Assembly (NCBI GenBank): GCA_015680685.1
Contig: MNCI01029521.1
Span: 34,872-88,772, forward strand
Direction: 5' to 3'
From: Gnetum montanum
Taxonomy: Eukaryota > Streptophyta > Gnetopsida > Gnetales > Gnetaceae
DNA length: 53,901 nt
The notes under the pieces: model-generated
What the model was told of the DNA's origin: nothing
What the model saw: the letters and a program-made list of their open reading frames with translations, nothing else
The model's database searches: none
Made by a program: the position numbers and the translations under genes
Part shown: one piece after another, positions 1-11,725 of the stretch
Layout: every line of letters begins with the position of its first letter
Numbering within the stretch: the first letter of the stretch is position 1

Positions 1-200
1 AAAAGACCAAAAAAATCATATACCTTGGACTTACTTAACCATACATTGTGACAACAACAAGTAAGTCTGGGAAGACAACGATTAATTAACCCCAAGTGTT
101 CCTTGCGGCGTTTAGGCATTTAGTCTATGGAGTTCGACCGGATTGCGCATGCTACGCTCGTTTCGTATGGTTGAGTGTAGGGGTACCTCGCCACTCATCA
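1..200 (+). repeat. 3' end of an LTR (element A, mostly outside the window)
   Basis: The first 200 bases closely match the end of the F 5' LTR (about 45180-45378), including the shared block GTTGAGTGTAGGGGTA and the terminal CTCATCA. No primer binding site follows, so this is the 3' LTR of an element lying to the left. The flank TATTC (201-205) would be its target duplication, but the partner is outside the window. Orientation matches the five other LTR elements here. Confidence 0.9.
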
Positions 201-959
201 TATTCAATGTCTCACTCAACAACTTAGTCATTCTTTTGATAAGAGTTGGTTCAAGAAAGGTTTATATTGATCACTTTGAATACTTTTGATGCCAAAAGTA
301 TGTAATTAAAAGCTTGGGTTAATTAGATTTATGTTGGACAAACCTATAAAAGGATTTTTTTTCATTACCTTAAAGGTAAACCTTCTTCTTGGAAGATTGA
401 TTCTATTTTAGTTGATGGTCTAATTGTTGACTAGGATGATAGTATTCATTAGCATTTCTATTGCTTTTATAAATAGTTCTTTTTTTTTGTAAATGTGTAA
501 ACTATTACAGAATATTGTATAGAGAAAAGATTTGAGACCAAAAAATAAACCATGCAGAAAAATGCCAGAACAATAATGAAATACCGAAGAAACAAAATCT
601 AGGAAAAATTAGAAGCACAAAGGTTTTTTATGGTTTAACAAAGCACTTATGTCTATAGTATTGAAGGATTGTCATTAGCAAAAGCAAGAAGGAATGATTC
701 AAAACACCTTGGTGTGCAATATAGTAGTAGCACACCTATATATATAAACCCTTTCTTGCAATCACAAATGTTTGTCTAAGGTTCACTAAACTTGGTCATT
801 GTCCATAATGACTCAAGACCTTTTAAATACATTAGTAAAATCATTTTTCACAATGACCAAGACTTTTTAATTACTACAATATTATCTCATGCCAATTTTA
901 GCTTACACTATTACATAAACATTTAGAAAATAGATTTCATTTTATAGAAAAGGAAGTAA
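201..959. other. AT-rich intergenic DNA, nothing recognised
   Basis: No reading frame, promoter or known repeat was recognised. The far end (about 940-959) may already belong to the LINE relic that follows. Confidence 0.5.
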
Positions 960-2310
960 TACATAACATTGATACTATGCCTCATACGTTTCTCGCTTTT
1001 GATGACCTCAAAAATGCAATGATGTCCATGTGTTATAACAAAGTTTTGAGAATAAATGAGTTTTTGGTTGAGTTTTATAAGAACTTTTGGCCTTATATTA
1101 AGTTTGATTTTTATGCTATGTACAAGGAGGTTGTATGTAGAGGCTTCCTTAGATAGGTTTTCAATAGTTGTATTATGAAACTGTTGTCAAAGGAAGGAGA
1201 TGTTAGTTTGATGAGGAGTTTGTGTCCCATCATACTACTTGGAACTATGTATAAAATTATTACTAAAGTAGTAGCTTTCAAGCTTAAAAGACATACTGCC
1301 AAAGTTAATAAAAAACAAGCAGGTTTTATGTCTAGAAAATGCATCTTGGATCATATTCTTACAGCTACTAAAGCTTTGAATTGCACTGAAGAGTTTGGGT
1401 AATACTACTTTCTTCTTAAGTTGGATTTGCTAAAGCTTACAATCAAATTGAGTGGTCTTTTGTTCTTAGAACTCATGAGCATATTTAGTTAAGGAGCTTA
1501 TTTTTTCATTATGTTTCATTTCTTGTAGATGCTTTAACCAAAATTTCCATTCATGGGAAATTATTTAAAGCATTCTTTCTACAAATATTTGTCAAGCAAG
1601 GTTGTCCTCTTACTCCCATTTTATTTATTATTATAGCTAGTATGTTAGGCTATGCCTTTGATTCTAAATCTAGAATGAATAATATTCATAGTAGCTCTCT
1701 TTGTGTTAATTTGGGTTACAACAATATTAGTTAGTTTATATAGGATACATTTGTAATGCTATAAGAAGATCACTTAAACATTTAGAAAGCTATTCAAAAA
1801 GCTACCAGCATTATTCCAACTTACTATGATGCCTTTGGCTCAAGAATTAACTAGAAAAAGAATAGTGGCATTAAATATTGTTATAGATCTTTTAATCCCA
1901 GCATTCAAAATGTTTTATGGAGATGGATAGAACTACATGAGACGTTTAGACTTCTTAGCATACCTCTTGTTGTTATTCATAACATTTCACAATTATGGGA
2001 TTCTTTTGTGCAGAAATTTATATATAATAAAGAAAAGTAATCTAAATAGTATCTTTCTCTTCCTGGAAGGATTATTGTTATAAAGCACATTCTTTTATTC
2101 ATCCATGTTTTCTATTCTTCTTTCTTAGCTCCTAAAAAACTACAACTATATAAAGATTGAAAGAATTACTAGGAGTTATATTTGGAAAAATAATAATTTT
2201 GATTGTGTCTTTGCTTTAGCTAAATAGAATATCTATACTTTTTACAAAGAGGAAGGTAGCCTTGAAGCTTCTACCTTCTTTGGATTCTTTAAGGCCATTC
2301 AATTATTCTT
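960..2310 (+). pseudogene. Decayed LINE (non-LTR) reverse transcriptase
   Basis: Conceptual translation shows the L1-type plant reverse transcriptase order despite many stops and shifts. EFYKNFWPYIK lies near 1070-1105. A 'KEGD...MRSLCPIILLGTMYKIITK' type block lies at 1190-1270 and AGFMSRKCILDHI at 1318-1360. LKLDF.KAYNQIEWSF lies near 1415-1460, and GCPLTPILFIII, the usual LINE GCPLSP motif, near 1612-1640. Downstream, W..K.SGIKY and the SLPGRIIVIKH block (near 2055-2090) match the region after the RT core. No endonuclease domain is visible, so this is a 5'-truncated, long-dead copy. It is unlike the LTR-element RT at 48610-49700. Confidence 0.8.
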
Positions 2311-2477
2311 ATCATTGACATTAACTTGATTTTTCATATCTTCAACTTTATATTATTTTTTCTATCTTTAACTTCAACACATTTGTTCTATTCTTAAGAA
2401 TTTTTTTTCTTGAGCATAAAAGGACAAGCATTAAACAAATATCTTTCATGATGAAAAAAGTTGCAAGACATAGGGGT

Positions 2478-2634
2478 GAGGGGTGTTGGAACTCAAAATA
2501 ATTAAAATAGAGATACACCCTAAGATAGATAGTCCAATTAAAACTTTGTGTAATTTAACATTTTCCATCGAAATTGAAAATATTTCTAGAGATTCCAAAT
2601 CAAGTATCTTACCACTAGGCGAACACCTCATTTT
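2478..2634 (-). repeat. tRNA-derived SINE copy (S1)
   Basis: Read on the minus strand it begins AATGAGGTGTTCGCCTAGTG, which contains a good pol III A box (CGCCTAGTGGTAAG). It ends in TTTTGAGTTCCAACACCCC. The same head and tail recur at 2828-2972, 3428-3737, 4425-4505 and 37591-37735, in both orientations. The family is about 145-155 bp with a tRNA-like 5' half. Confidence 0.7.
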
Positions 2635-2767
2635 TAAGTTACAAGAATTAGGAATATTATAATATGCAATTTGTTGAATATAAGTCTTTACTCCCAACTG
2701 TAATACCAATTCATATTTACACATATCTTAGGGGAAAATATAATCAACTTCTATAAATCTTGGATTG

Positions 2768-2803
2768 CAACTATGTTTTACTTATTTTGGGTTCCAACAC
2801 CAG
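2768..2803 (+). repeat. SINE 3' tail fragment
   Basis: CTTATTTTGGGTTCCAACACC matches the conserved 3' end of the SINE family. The 5' tRNA-like half is not recognisable just upstream, so this is a fragment or an old copy. The run 2640-2767 between it and S1 shows nothing clear. Confidence 0.4.
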
Positions 2804-2827
2804 CCTCCTCCCCCATATGGTTTTGAA

Positions 2828-2972
2828 CAATGAGGTATTAGCCTAGTGATACATATCTTGGCTTGGTAATCCCAAGTCATAAGTTTAATTTTATTAGGTA
2901 GTACTAGGTTATGAACTTCTAAATTTTAAAGTGGACCTATGTTTCACTTATTTCAAGTTCCAACACCCCATA
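2828..2972 (+). repeat. tRNA-derived SINE copy (S2)
   Basis: Starts AATGAGGTATTAGCCTAGTG (A box TAGCCTAGTGRT). A decayed B-box position follows (AAGTTTAATTTTA where other copies have GGTTYRATTCT). It ends CAAGTTCCAACACCCC, in the same 5' to 3' order as S1 but on the opposite strand. Confidence 0.65.
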
Positions 2973-3427
2973 TGATTTTGGTTTTGACAACCAACACTTA
3001 TGTCTATCTTACGATAAATTATGGAGAAAATATTTTAATTAATCTTATATGAAAATTGATGATCCATACTATGATATTTAATGAGGTATTACCTTGAGTA
3101 GGGACTATTGGTTAGTTATGTAGCTTGCATTGCTTTTCACTCAAAGGTATTAGGTTGAAAACTTGGTACTAGCACCTTCACCATATTAGCTTAAAGGCTT
3201 TGCTCCATGCATATAAAAGTGCCTTCCACTTGAGAAAAAAAGGAAAGAAAAAGAAAAAAGTAGTATTACTTTAATGGTAAAAGCCTTACATGAAAATGTC
3301 ATGTCAAATGTTTGATTTGAGTGGGCAACATATAGCTATGAATTTCAAAAAATTCTATAAAAATAATTTTGAAATCACTTTATTTGATAGATCTAATAGG
3401 GCCTTGATATGTATATGTTAATGTAAC

Positions 3428-3737
3428 AATGAGGTGTTAACCTAGTGGTAAAACTATTGGTTTGATGATTCCAATTATGGGGGTGTTGGAACTCAAAGTA
3501 ATTGTAATATAGGTACACCCTAATTAGAATAATATTACTCAACATTACCCACCAGAATAGAACCTATGACTTAGAGTTTTTAAAATAAGAATCTTACTAC
3601 TAGAATAGCATGTCATTGTTAATAACTCCAATTATGAGTTTAATTCTAGGGAGTAATACTGAGTTATAAAGTTCTAATTTCATTATGTGTCTTAGGGCTA
3701 ACTATTGTTAAAATATTATTTAGGTTCTAACATCCTT
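3428..3737 (+). repeat. tRNA-derived SINE copy (S3), split by another SINE
   Basis: The 5' part is 3428-3479, with A box AACCTAGTGGTAAAA. The 3' part is 3637-3737, with B-box-like GAGTTTAATTCTAG and the tail GGTTCTAACATCC. Between them lies an opposite-strand copy (S4). The 10-base word TCCAATTATG is present on both sides (3470-3479 and 3627-3636), as expected for a SINE target duplication. Confidence 0.75.
3480..3626 (-). repeat. tRNA-derived SINE copy (S4) nested in S3
   Basis: On the minus strand it has head AACAATGACATGCTATTCTA, then GTAGTAAGATTCTTA, a recognisable B box GGTTCTATTCTGGTGGG, and tail CTTTGAGTTCCAACACCC. It is flanked by the 10-bp duplication TCCAATTATG. It is the best-preserved member for defining both ends of the family (about 147 bp). 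Confidence 0.75.
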
Positions 3738-4424
3738 CAACTTTAATGTTATTATTTATATGATTTTTAATTTTTCAAGTCACACAACAAAATCCATCTT
3801 AGAAAAGCTATTCATATAGGTTATGCTCAAGCTTCTTTAAATTCCAACTATTTCATATGTTTAAATCTAAGGGGTATGTAGAGGTACATGCCACTTGGAG
3901 GGACAAACCATAAACTGATCTACATCTATTATGTGGTGAATGCAATGTAGATGAGGGTATGCATGGCATACATACATGCCCATAGGAAGTGCTCCATCTT
4001 GTGCATGTAGGGAAAATTTTTTAAGTATATGTGATAATAGATATAAAATTTATAAAATTAAGAAAGCAAACACTTGACCTTACACTTATTATTATTGCAA
4101 TTATGTATTGATGTTCTGCAGATTGGTTCACATATAAAATATTTTTTGTATTATTTAAACATATATCTTTGGGTTTCACCCTTGCTTACCAGCACTTGCT
4201 AGTAGACAAAGGTGGGACCCAAGGACACACATAAGCATGGTCAAGATGGTCATAGAATGTACATGGATGGGTTACATGAAGTGACCCATGAATTGTTGTG
4301 ATAGGTTTATGATTTTTCCATTTGGAGATATGGTAAAAATATTAGGGGGGTCCTCTATCACACCCTAAATCATTGTTTTCATAATATTTACCCCCAATAC
4401 CTATAGTCAAAATATGAATTTATA
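3738..4424. other. Intergenic DNA, no gene seen
   Basis: AT-rich DNA with no supported reading frame. A short stretch near 4385-4425 (ACCCCCAATACCTATAGTCAA and following) looks like a minus-strand fragment of the same SINE family. Confidence 0.4.
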
Positions 4425-4505
4425 ACTTAACAATGAGATAGTATCCTCATAGTAAGAATTTTGACTTAGTAACTCCAAGTTATGAATTTGATTCTTGTAG
4501 GTAAT
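4425..4505 (+). repeat. SINE copy (S5), 5' part, cut by element B
   Basis: Begins AACAATGAGATAGTATCCTC and contains ATTTGATTCTTG at the B-box position. The copy continues on the other side of element B at 11552, where ATTGAGTTAGAAAGTTCTAA matches the corresponding part of S3 (3650-3680). Joining the two flanks after removing one GTAAT restores the order seen in S3, which independently confirms the insertion point of B. Confidence 0.75.
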
Positions 4506-5331
4506 TGATGAGCCGCGATATCGCATATGTGATATCGCATCTGCGATATTGCTTCCACCCTTGCGATATCACGTACGCAATATCGCAGCCAGTTGTAATA
4601 TCTATAAATAAGAGGTAGCTTTCCCTATTTTAGGCACTTAGCCTTAGATCCTTAGCCAAACTATAGCAGTTTTATGATTCTAGAGTTAGAATAATTTCCA
4701 TGTGCCTGCAGTAGGAGTCTTAAAGTGAATGGATCTTTATTCGAGAAAATTTTACGTGAGCACACATTTGTGTATGGAAATAAAGACAAACTTTCTAATA
4801 AACCTTGTAGTATATGGACTAAGCTAAATAGGATTTAATTATTGTAAAATGTTTAAATGCTTTCTTAGATAATCAATCTCTCTCAACCCTTGACTCTCCT
4901 AGTTAAGTGCATTTAGTACGGTCGCTTTGGGCCCATGTGTAACGCTTGGTAACCTAGTAACGAGTAGTGTTTGGTAATCCCAGTCGTGTTGCACTGGTTC
5001 AGGGTGTGTGCAGCAAGTGGGAACAGATACTGGTGCTAGGACAATTAGAACTTAGTTAGTGAATAGTTAATGAAAGTTAGTCACTTAGTTCTCTTCAACT
5101 TCCCCTATTAGCATAAGACATTAAAAAGATAAAAGATATAAAAATCATATACCCCAAGCTTACTTAACAATACAACCATGACAATAAAAGTAAGTTTGGG
5201 TAGACAACGATTGATTAACATTAAGTGTTTCATTAAGGCACATAAGCACTTAGTCCTTGGAGTTCGACTGGATCGCACATGAGATGCTTGTATTCGTATG
5301 GTTGAGTGTAGGGGTATGTCGCCACTCATCA
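4506..5331 (+). repeat. Element B 5' LTR
   Basis: This 826-bp LTR starts TGATGAG and ends CTCATCA. The head holds five GATATC-type palindromes (4515-4584). The TATA box CTATAAATAAGAGG follows near 4602, and AATAAA near 4779 is the likely polyadenylation signal. The 3' LTR has only three palindromes. Confidence 0.93.
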
Positions 5332-5332
5332 T

Positions 5333-5350
5333 TGGCACTATTGCCAGGGA
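5333..5350 (+). other. Primer binding site, tRNA-Asp type (element B)
   Basis: TGGCACTATTGCCAGGGA starts 1 base after the LTR. It matches the complement of the plant tRNA-Asp 3' end (TGGCGCCGTTGCCGGGGA) at 14 of 18 positions. All four mismatches are C-to-T or G-to-A transitions, consistent with methylation decay. Confidence 0.8.
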
Positions 5351-5477
5351 CTTAGTTGTTTGTGCACTACGTAGAACATAGGAGATCATTCACATCATTG
5401 GGATGCTAGAACGAACCCTTAGGGTTGATCAAAAGAAAAATAAGACAATGGTAATTAGCACATTGAACAAGACAAAA

Positions 5478-8400
5478 ATGTCTTCTTCTTCGCACAAAAG
5501 CACTTCATCACCTAGGAACAACACTAGAGACAGTCAGCGGCACAACACACATAACCAAAATCCACTAGTTCCCCAACAATTCTGTGTGGTATATATTCAT
5601 CATGATGAGTATATACCTGACTTTACCTTTATTCTCCATCAAGATGAACAACTGTGTTGGAGCGACTTGGAGGGTAACATAGTGTTGCCTCTAGACAGAG
5701 CAGTTCCCAACATGCTTCTTCGTGCTCTTGCATGAATTGGCATGTCACAATTGTACGTAGAGTACATTGCATGTGATTACGACACAAGGGACTACCATCC
5801 CACAGAAGTGCAACGTCAATGGGACTTGCGACATGAGAGTTACCACACATCTTTGAAGGGCATGGGACCCCATAACCCTCCATCTGTCTTAAGCAAAATT
5901 AAGGGCGGTGAACCTATTTCAATAGGTTCTCCACAAAATGATGTTCCCCCTCCTAATGATGGTGAGGAGGTGGTGTATTAGAACCTCCACTCCACGATTC
6001 ACAACCCTGGTTCTGATCCCCATGAACACCAAGTGTTCAACGAGGGAACATAAACACATGATAAGGGTAGGCACTATGATCATCATCACGACTAGGGCTA
6101 GGACCATCGAAGAGAAGGTAGGAAACATCATTATGGTAATTGTTCTCCTTCTTCTTCACCTTCATTGTCACATTCACCATCTCCTTCAGTATCAGGATGC
6201 AATGATAAGGAACCTAACCGTGAGGATAAGGGTAAGCAAAGTGAGAAACCTTGACGAGAGAGTCAAGAACGAGGATGAGGGCATTCTAGAGAATCATGGC
6301 ATGGAAGAAGGGAGAGTAGGGAACCGCGTAGACATCACAGATGCTATGAACAAGATGACCATGGAGAACCCCTACTCACAACTAGAAGCATGTTAGACAT
6401 AACGGAGGCTGTGAGAATTCCTACAAGGCACCAAAAAGATAGTAGGATCAAGAGGTTAGAAATGAATAACATCCCACGATTTGAGGGGGGATAAAACACT
6501 GATTCTCAAAACCATCTACAAGCATTCCACAATGCATGTGCCTTGCAGAACATAGAAAATGAGTGGCAAAAACTAAAGTTGTTTCCAAGGACACTAGTAA
6601 AAGAAGCGAAAAGCTGGTACCGGTCCTTAGAACCAGAATCCATTCGAAGGTGGAGTACGATGTTAGAACTATTTAATGATAAATACCAAACGAACTCCCA
6701 AGTGTCCAACCTATGAAAGAAAATCCAAGGATGGAAGCAAGGAAATCATGAATCTTTGGATGTTGCCATGGATCATTATTATGCACTCTTACATCGTTGC
6801 CCCGACCATGGTTATTCGCAATGGGATCAACTACGCCATCTCATAGATGGACTTAGGCATGAAACTAGGAGAACCCTTGGAACATATACCCAAGGGAGAT
6901 TATCATAGCTTAGGTCTCATCAGGTTCACAGATTGCTAGAGCAAGTAGCTAAGGAAGAAGGGGAGCTATGTAAAAGAGAAAGTGCAGAGGAGTACAATCG
7001 TGATCCTTCCCTCCGAAAAAGGGGAGTGAGATTCTATGAGGAGGAGGAAGAGTCATCACTCAAAGAGATGATGAATAGTAAAACCTTGCCACTCAAAAAA
7101 TTAACAACAGAAGTGCTGGTGAAGGTAGACCAAATGTGGGACTCCTTAGATAGTAGATTTGAAATTGTTCTCAAAATCGTAGAGGAGTCTAAGGAGCGAG
7201 GTAGTGACTATGACAGAAATAAAAAGAGGGATTTGGACCATGCACGTAACAAAGGTAAGGGTAAAATGGCCATCACTGAAGAGGTTGTGGGTTTTGATAT
7301 AGATAATGACAGTGAATGTGAGATATGCCAGTATGACCATCCTAAGTGATGTTGCCCAGTAATCTCACACCTGCAAGAGTCTGGGGTGTATGCACTTAAC
7401 CCACGACTTAACAAATGGCAAACACCCCGACTATTACCTTATCCCCAAGGTAACCCAAGGTAGTTCCACCAACCTTTAACATATTACCCAAGTGGAACTC
7501 TACCATAACCTATTGAGCAACACTAGCAATGAAAATACCCACATTCATGGGGGATGCCATCACCACGACAACAATACCCTTACCGGCAACCGAACCCATA
7601 TGGCTATTACGTGCAGCAGCTAATCTTTCCACATGACTCTATTGGTCATGTGACACCACAACATCACTACCAAGCTCAAGAGTATTATAGGACTCCTTCT
7701 TCTAGGGGAGATAACCCACAAACATACCATCCTCCGAATCCATCCGCAACTCTCACACCGATAGCTGCATTACCACCCACTCTAGTAATGCAAGGGGAAC
7801 TCCCCACTCAACCATAGCAATGCAATGCTACGAGAGCTGTGCACCTTCAACCCGCTATAGGTTTTGACAACTGTACAAAGAGAAGACCTTTTTTCAGAAC
7901 CAATAGCCTAACCAAGCTCTCACAACCAAAAGTAATTGAGCCTATGAACGCTTCTCCATCAAATCAAGCTTCAGAGCTCCCTTCAAATGAAAAATAGAAC
8001 TCAACACACATGGTTATGTTAACACATGTTGTGACTAACTAGATTAAGGAGGGCCACCTTCCTAGGAAATTCTTTAATCCTAGAAGTCCTTTAATCTATC
8101 TCCAAGTCGTTGGAAATGAACCATGTAAAGCTCTTATGGACTCAGGTTCCGGAGTCAACTTAATATCACAAGAGATGTAGAAAGCCTGGAACCTACCTCC
8201 ATTGAAGAAGAGCAATATTCGCTTAGAGTTGGCTGACTAGTCTGTCACTGTTCCCTTGGGACTGGCGAAGGGCATCATTACCACTGTGTGTGGGTGGTCA
8301 TACCCAGTTGATTTCCTAGTGATACAAGTAAACAATGACAAAGGGGACTTCCCAATAATAATGGGGAGGGCATGGCTAAGTACCATAAACGCATGCCTAG

Positions 8401-8790
8401 GAATCCACGATCTTTCCCTAAAAATATCTAAGGAAAACACTTCTGGGAAGATTGAGAAGAAGAAGGCTCCATGCATCACATATAGTGATACAAGGTCTAA
8501 TTGCGTATAGGAATGTTCATCATTACCTGCATGCAATAGGTGTGCACAAGAACTTAACATACAAAAGTGCTTGTATGTAATAACCACACAATAAAAAGAC
8601 ACCTCGTGGTTGATAGTTGATCAAGAGAGCAACTCACCAATGTGCATGGAATGAACTAAGGGAACAACTTGCACTTATGTTGAAAGCATAGATACACTGG
8701 AGCAAGAGCATCGCAAACTTCCAAACCTTAACCTAAAAACATCAATTGGGGGAAGTTGGAAACTCTTAAAAAATTCAAAAAAGCACTCCA
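5478..8790 (+). pseudogene. Element B gag-protease pseudogene
   Basis: Starts at ATG 5478 (MSSSSHKST...), aligned with F 45520. The gag core is visible at about 6420-6900 (KLFP, ESWYRSLE-like and HIVDGLRHE-like blocks, with stops). A knuckle CEICQYDHPK lies near 7318. The Pro/Tyr/Gln-rich linker follows at 7440-7810. A retroviral-type aspartic protease is recognisable from ALMDSGSGVNLIS (about 8130-8170) to PIIMGRAWLSTI (8350-8390). At least a dozen in-frame stops and several frameshifts make it dead. The sequence breaks off near 8790, where the pol deletion begins. Confidence 0.85.
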
Positions 8791-10735
8791 ATAGGAGAAT
8801 ATTGGTCAATGCACATAATATCTCAGAGAGGAGATGACCTCGCTGATTCTTTCAAATCTCCCCTTTCCAATTCAGTCATGGGGGAGATGGCCACCTATGT
8901 TGACCATTTGAGGCCCTCAATTCCTTTTTGAGTTTTTATTTTACACATTTTTGTTTTACAAATTTCTTTAAATTTTCTTATTTTTGTTTTGCAACATCGT
9001 TCATACTCTTTCGTTTATTTGTGTGATTATTTATTTTGTTAGGTTTGTCACCTAATAACTGCTCCTGATGATGGTATGAACTGTATTCTGTTGGTTGCTA
9101 ATGTTTGGTTTTTACCTTTGAGTTATAATGTTGATACTAAGATATGGTTATTCTGATATAATAGGAAATGAGTCCATGTCATCCATGCATTCATAAATTT
9201 CTATGGTCTCTCTTGGCTTGGAAATGTATAGTCCCTTTCTTAATAATAGAACTATCAACGAATTGGTGACTGGGCATTTCTCAAACTATGGAAGGAATCA
9301 AGGATTGAAAAGGGTGTGACTTCAAGGGGATTTGATGCATTTGTGTTGGCCATTCTCTTGGGTGCTTAGATCTTTTCTTCTTGAGTCTTTGTTAACATTC
9401 TAATGCTACTCCATTAATGGGAAGTTGAGCTAATAAAAATAATAAGTCTTTGCATGGTGTGGTTCTTACACAAAAAAAAGTGAGAATTCAAAGCACACCC
9501 CTTAGATGAAATAATCATCTGGGCTACAAGCACTGGTTATGGAACTAAATAAACATGTTCTCTCTAACTAAGGCCCTTTCTCGCTTCCTACTTTCTCCTT
9601 TTTCATTTTGTCGGAATGGTGGTGACTCTGTGATGGAGGCATTCGTGTTACTTCAGGAGGATGGATTGGCCGAATATATTAATGTGAAGTCATTGGATGT
9701 GGTTGGTTTGAGGCTGGATTTGGAATGAGATCTACTAACTCACATTAACCATTAATACACAAGGGGCTATGCACCACCTTGTTCTTGAGACTTCATTCCA
9801 TTCTCTTCTTTCCATCCTTCTTTCTCCATTTTTCACCTCATTACCAGTTGTATCAATAATCCATATTGTGGTTGATGCATTGTTTTCTTTTTGGTAAATT
9901 CTTCTGGTTAAGACTTTAACTCTTGCTTCCAAATGGCATTTCTAGAGCCTATGGACTCTTTGATTGGGGGATTGTCAGGGCATTAAGGGCATGAGCTTGC
10001 TTTGAGGAGGACCCATTGGCATTCCTATTTGGAGCATCAGTTAATTTCTTTTCCTTAAAAATTTTCATAATAAACATTTATTTTGTTCATTTCCATCATT
10101 GACATCCATTTTATTGGCATGAACATTGTTTCTTTTTCTCCATCCTTCTTATTCCTTATCTTTTTGCATTCTTTCGCTACTAGAGGTTCGCTCTTAGTCA
10201 TGGGGGTCCTGGTCCAATTTTTTCAATTTTCTCTTAACCCCTACACCTCGGGTAGTCACCAGTATTATATCTCCAGACCCACATTAGCCATATCACAACT
10301 CAACCAATGGACCTTATACTGAGGCAAGGTATTAATTGCATTGTGATTCATTTACCCTTGCTAATATAAGATTGTGTTATGTGTGCAGATGACAATCATA
10401 TACCAATGGAATGGATTTGCAGGAAACGCTGGGAATGGACTGGTGCAGGAGTAGTTATGCAAGGAACAAGATTGATGGCACGCTTATGGATGAACAATGA
10501 AAGGCACAATCTTGGCATTAGTAGCAACAGACTTCTTCTTTTCTATCTCTCTCTTCTCCCTTCTCTCTCAACTACCAAATGTGTATAGTGTTCACTCTTG
10601 TTATCATGAACACTAATTTTTTCATGTGTTGTAATGATGATCCGTTCACATGTCACCCCATTCACCATTAGTACCATTCAAGTCAATAATCCCATACCTT
10701 CCCAATATTTTGTAAGGAACTCAAGGACGAGTTTT
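8791..10735 (+). other. Element B 3' noncoding region
   Basis: Co-linear with F 51556-53580. It contains PPT-like AGTCATGGGGG words at the old end of pol (near 8875) and again near 10196. A decayed reading frame near 9616-9932 matches F 52427-52702. A splice-acceptor-like CTAATATAAG...TGTGCAG lies just before ATG 10389. No intact gene is present. Confidence 0.6.
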
Positions 10736-10737
10736 CA

Positions 10738-10753
10738 TTCAGTGATGGGGGTA
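10738..10753 (+). other. Polypurine tract, element B
   Basis: CAGTGATGGGGGTA immediately precedes the TGATGAG of the 3' LTR. The purine run is short (ATGGGGG), and the same word precedes all 3' LTRs in the window. Confidence 0.7.
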
Positions 10754-11551
10754 TGATGAGCCGCGATATCGCGTCCACCCCTATGATATCGCGTATGCGA
10801 TATCGCAACCCATTGTAATATCTATAAATAAGAGGTAGCTTTCCCTATTTTAGGCACTTAGCCTTAGACCCTTAGCCAAACTATAGCAGTTTTACCATTC
10901 CAAAGTTAGAATAATTTCCATGTGCCTGCAGTAGAAGTCTTAAAGTGAATGAATCTTTATTCGAGCAAATTGTACCTGAGCACACATTTGTGTACAACAA
11001 TAAAGATGAACTTTCTAATAAACCTTGCAACATATGGACTAAGCTAAATAAGATTTAATTATTGTTAAATGTTTAAATGATTTCTTAGATAATCAATCTC
11101 TCTCAACCCTTGACTCTCCTAGTTAAGCACATTTAGTACAACCGCTTTGGGCATGTGTGTAACGCTTGGTAACCTAGAAACTAGTAGTGTTTGGTAATCC
11201 CAGTAGCGTTGCACTGGTTCAAGGTGTGTGTGGAAAGTGGGAACAGATACTGGTGCTAGGACAATTAGAACTTAGTTAGTGAATAGTTAATGAAAGTTAG
11301 TCACTTAGTTCTCTTCACCTTCCCCTATTATCATAAGACATTAAAAAGATAAAAGATATAAAAATCATATACCTCAAGCTTACTTAACCATAGAATCATG
11401 AAAATACAAGTAAGTTTGGGAAGATAGCAATTGATTAACCTTAAGTGTTCCATTAAGGCGCGTAAGCACTTAGTCCTTGGAGTTCGACTAGATCGTGCAT
11501 GAGATGCTCGTATTCGTATGGTTGAGTGTAGGGGTACCTCGTCGTTCATTA
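10754..11551 (+). repeat. Element B 3' LTR
   Basis: This 798-bp LTR starts TGATGAG and has three GATATC palindromes, TATA box CTATAAATAAGAGG near 10822, and a mutated end CGTTCATTA. It is followed directly by the target duplication GTAAT. The rest is closely similar to the 5' LTR, so the palindrome head is the fast-changing part. Confidence 0.92.
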
Positions 11552-11725
11552 GTAATATTGAGTTAGAAAGTTCTAATTACAGTATATGTCTTGTAGGTAA
11601 ATATTATTTAAGAAATAATTCATGTTTCAAAATAAATATATTAAACAATGAAGAGGATGAAGATGAGTAGCCTTTAACTATAAAAAGGAGGAGAAGAGAA
11701 AGAAAAGAAATTGTAGGTTAGAGTA
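11552..11725 (+). repeat. SINE S5, 3' part, and short old flank between B and C
   Basis: GTAATATTGAGTTAGAAAGT and what follows continue the SINE cut by B (to about 11610). The remaining purine-rich stretch (11650-11725) shows no feature except the target duplication GAGTA of element C (11721-11725). Confidence 0.6.

Larger units (their letters stand above)
4506..11551 (+). mobile_element. Element B: deleted Ty3/Gypsy (Athila/Tat-type) LTR retrotransposon
   Basis: The element is 7,046 bp and flanked by GTAAT on both sides (4501-4505, 11552-11556). The LTRs begin TGATGAG and end CTCATCA (CGTTCATTA in the 3' copy). It carries a tRNA-Asp primer site, a gag-protease pseudogene and a long 3' noncoding region. 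Aligned by eye with F it lacks everything from just after the protease to the end of pol, roughly 2.8 kb (F about 48787-51555). It therefore has no reverse transcriptase, RNase H or integrase. The breakpoint is near 8790. Confidence 0.92.

Noticed and set aside
5108-5389. Minus-strand frames of 70-140 codons inside LTRs and gag regions (for example 5108-5389, 11331-11549, 8237-8602, 47919-48341)
   Set aside because: They lie opposite LTR or gag-protease sequence, differ between copies and show no motifs.
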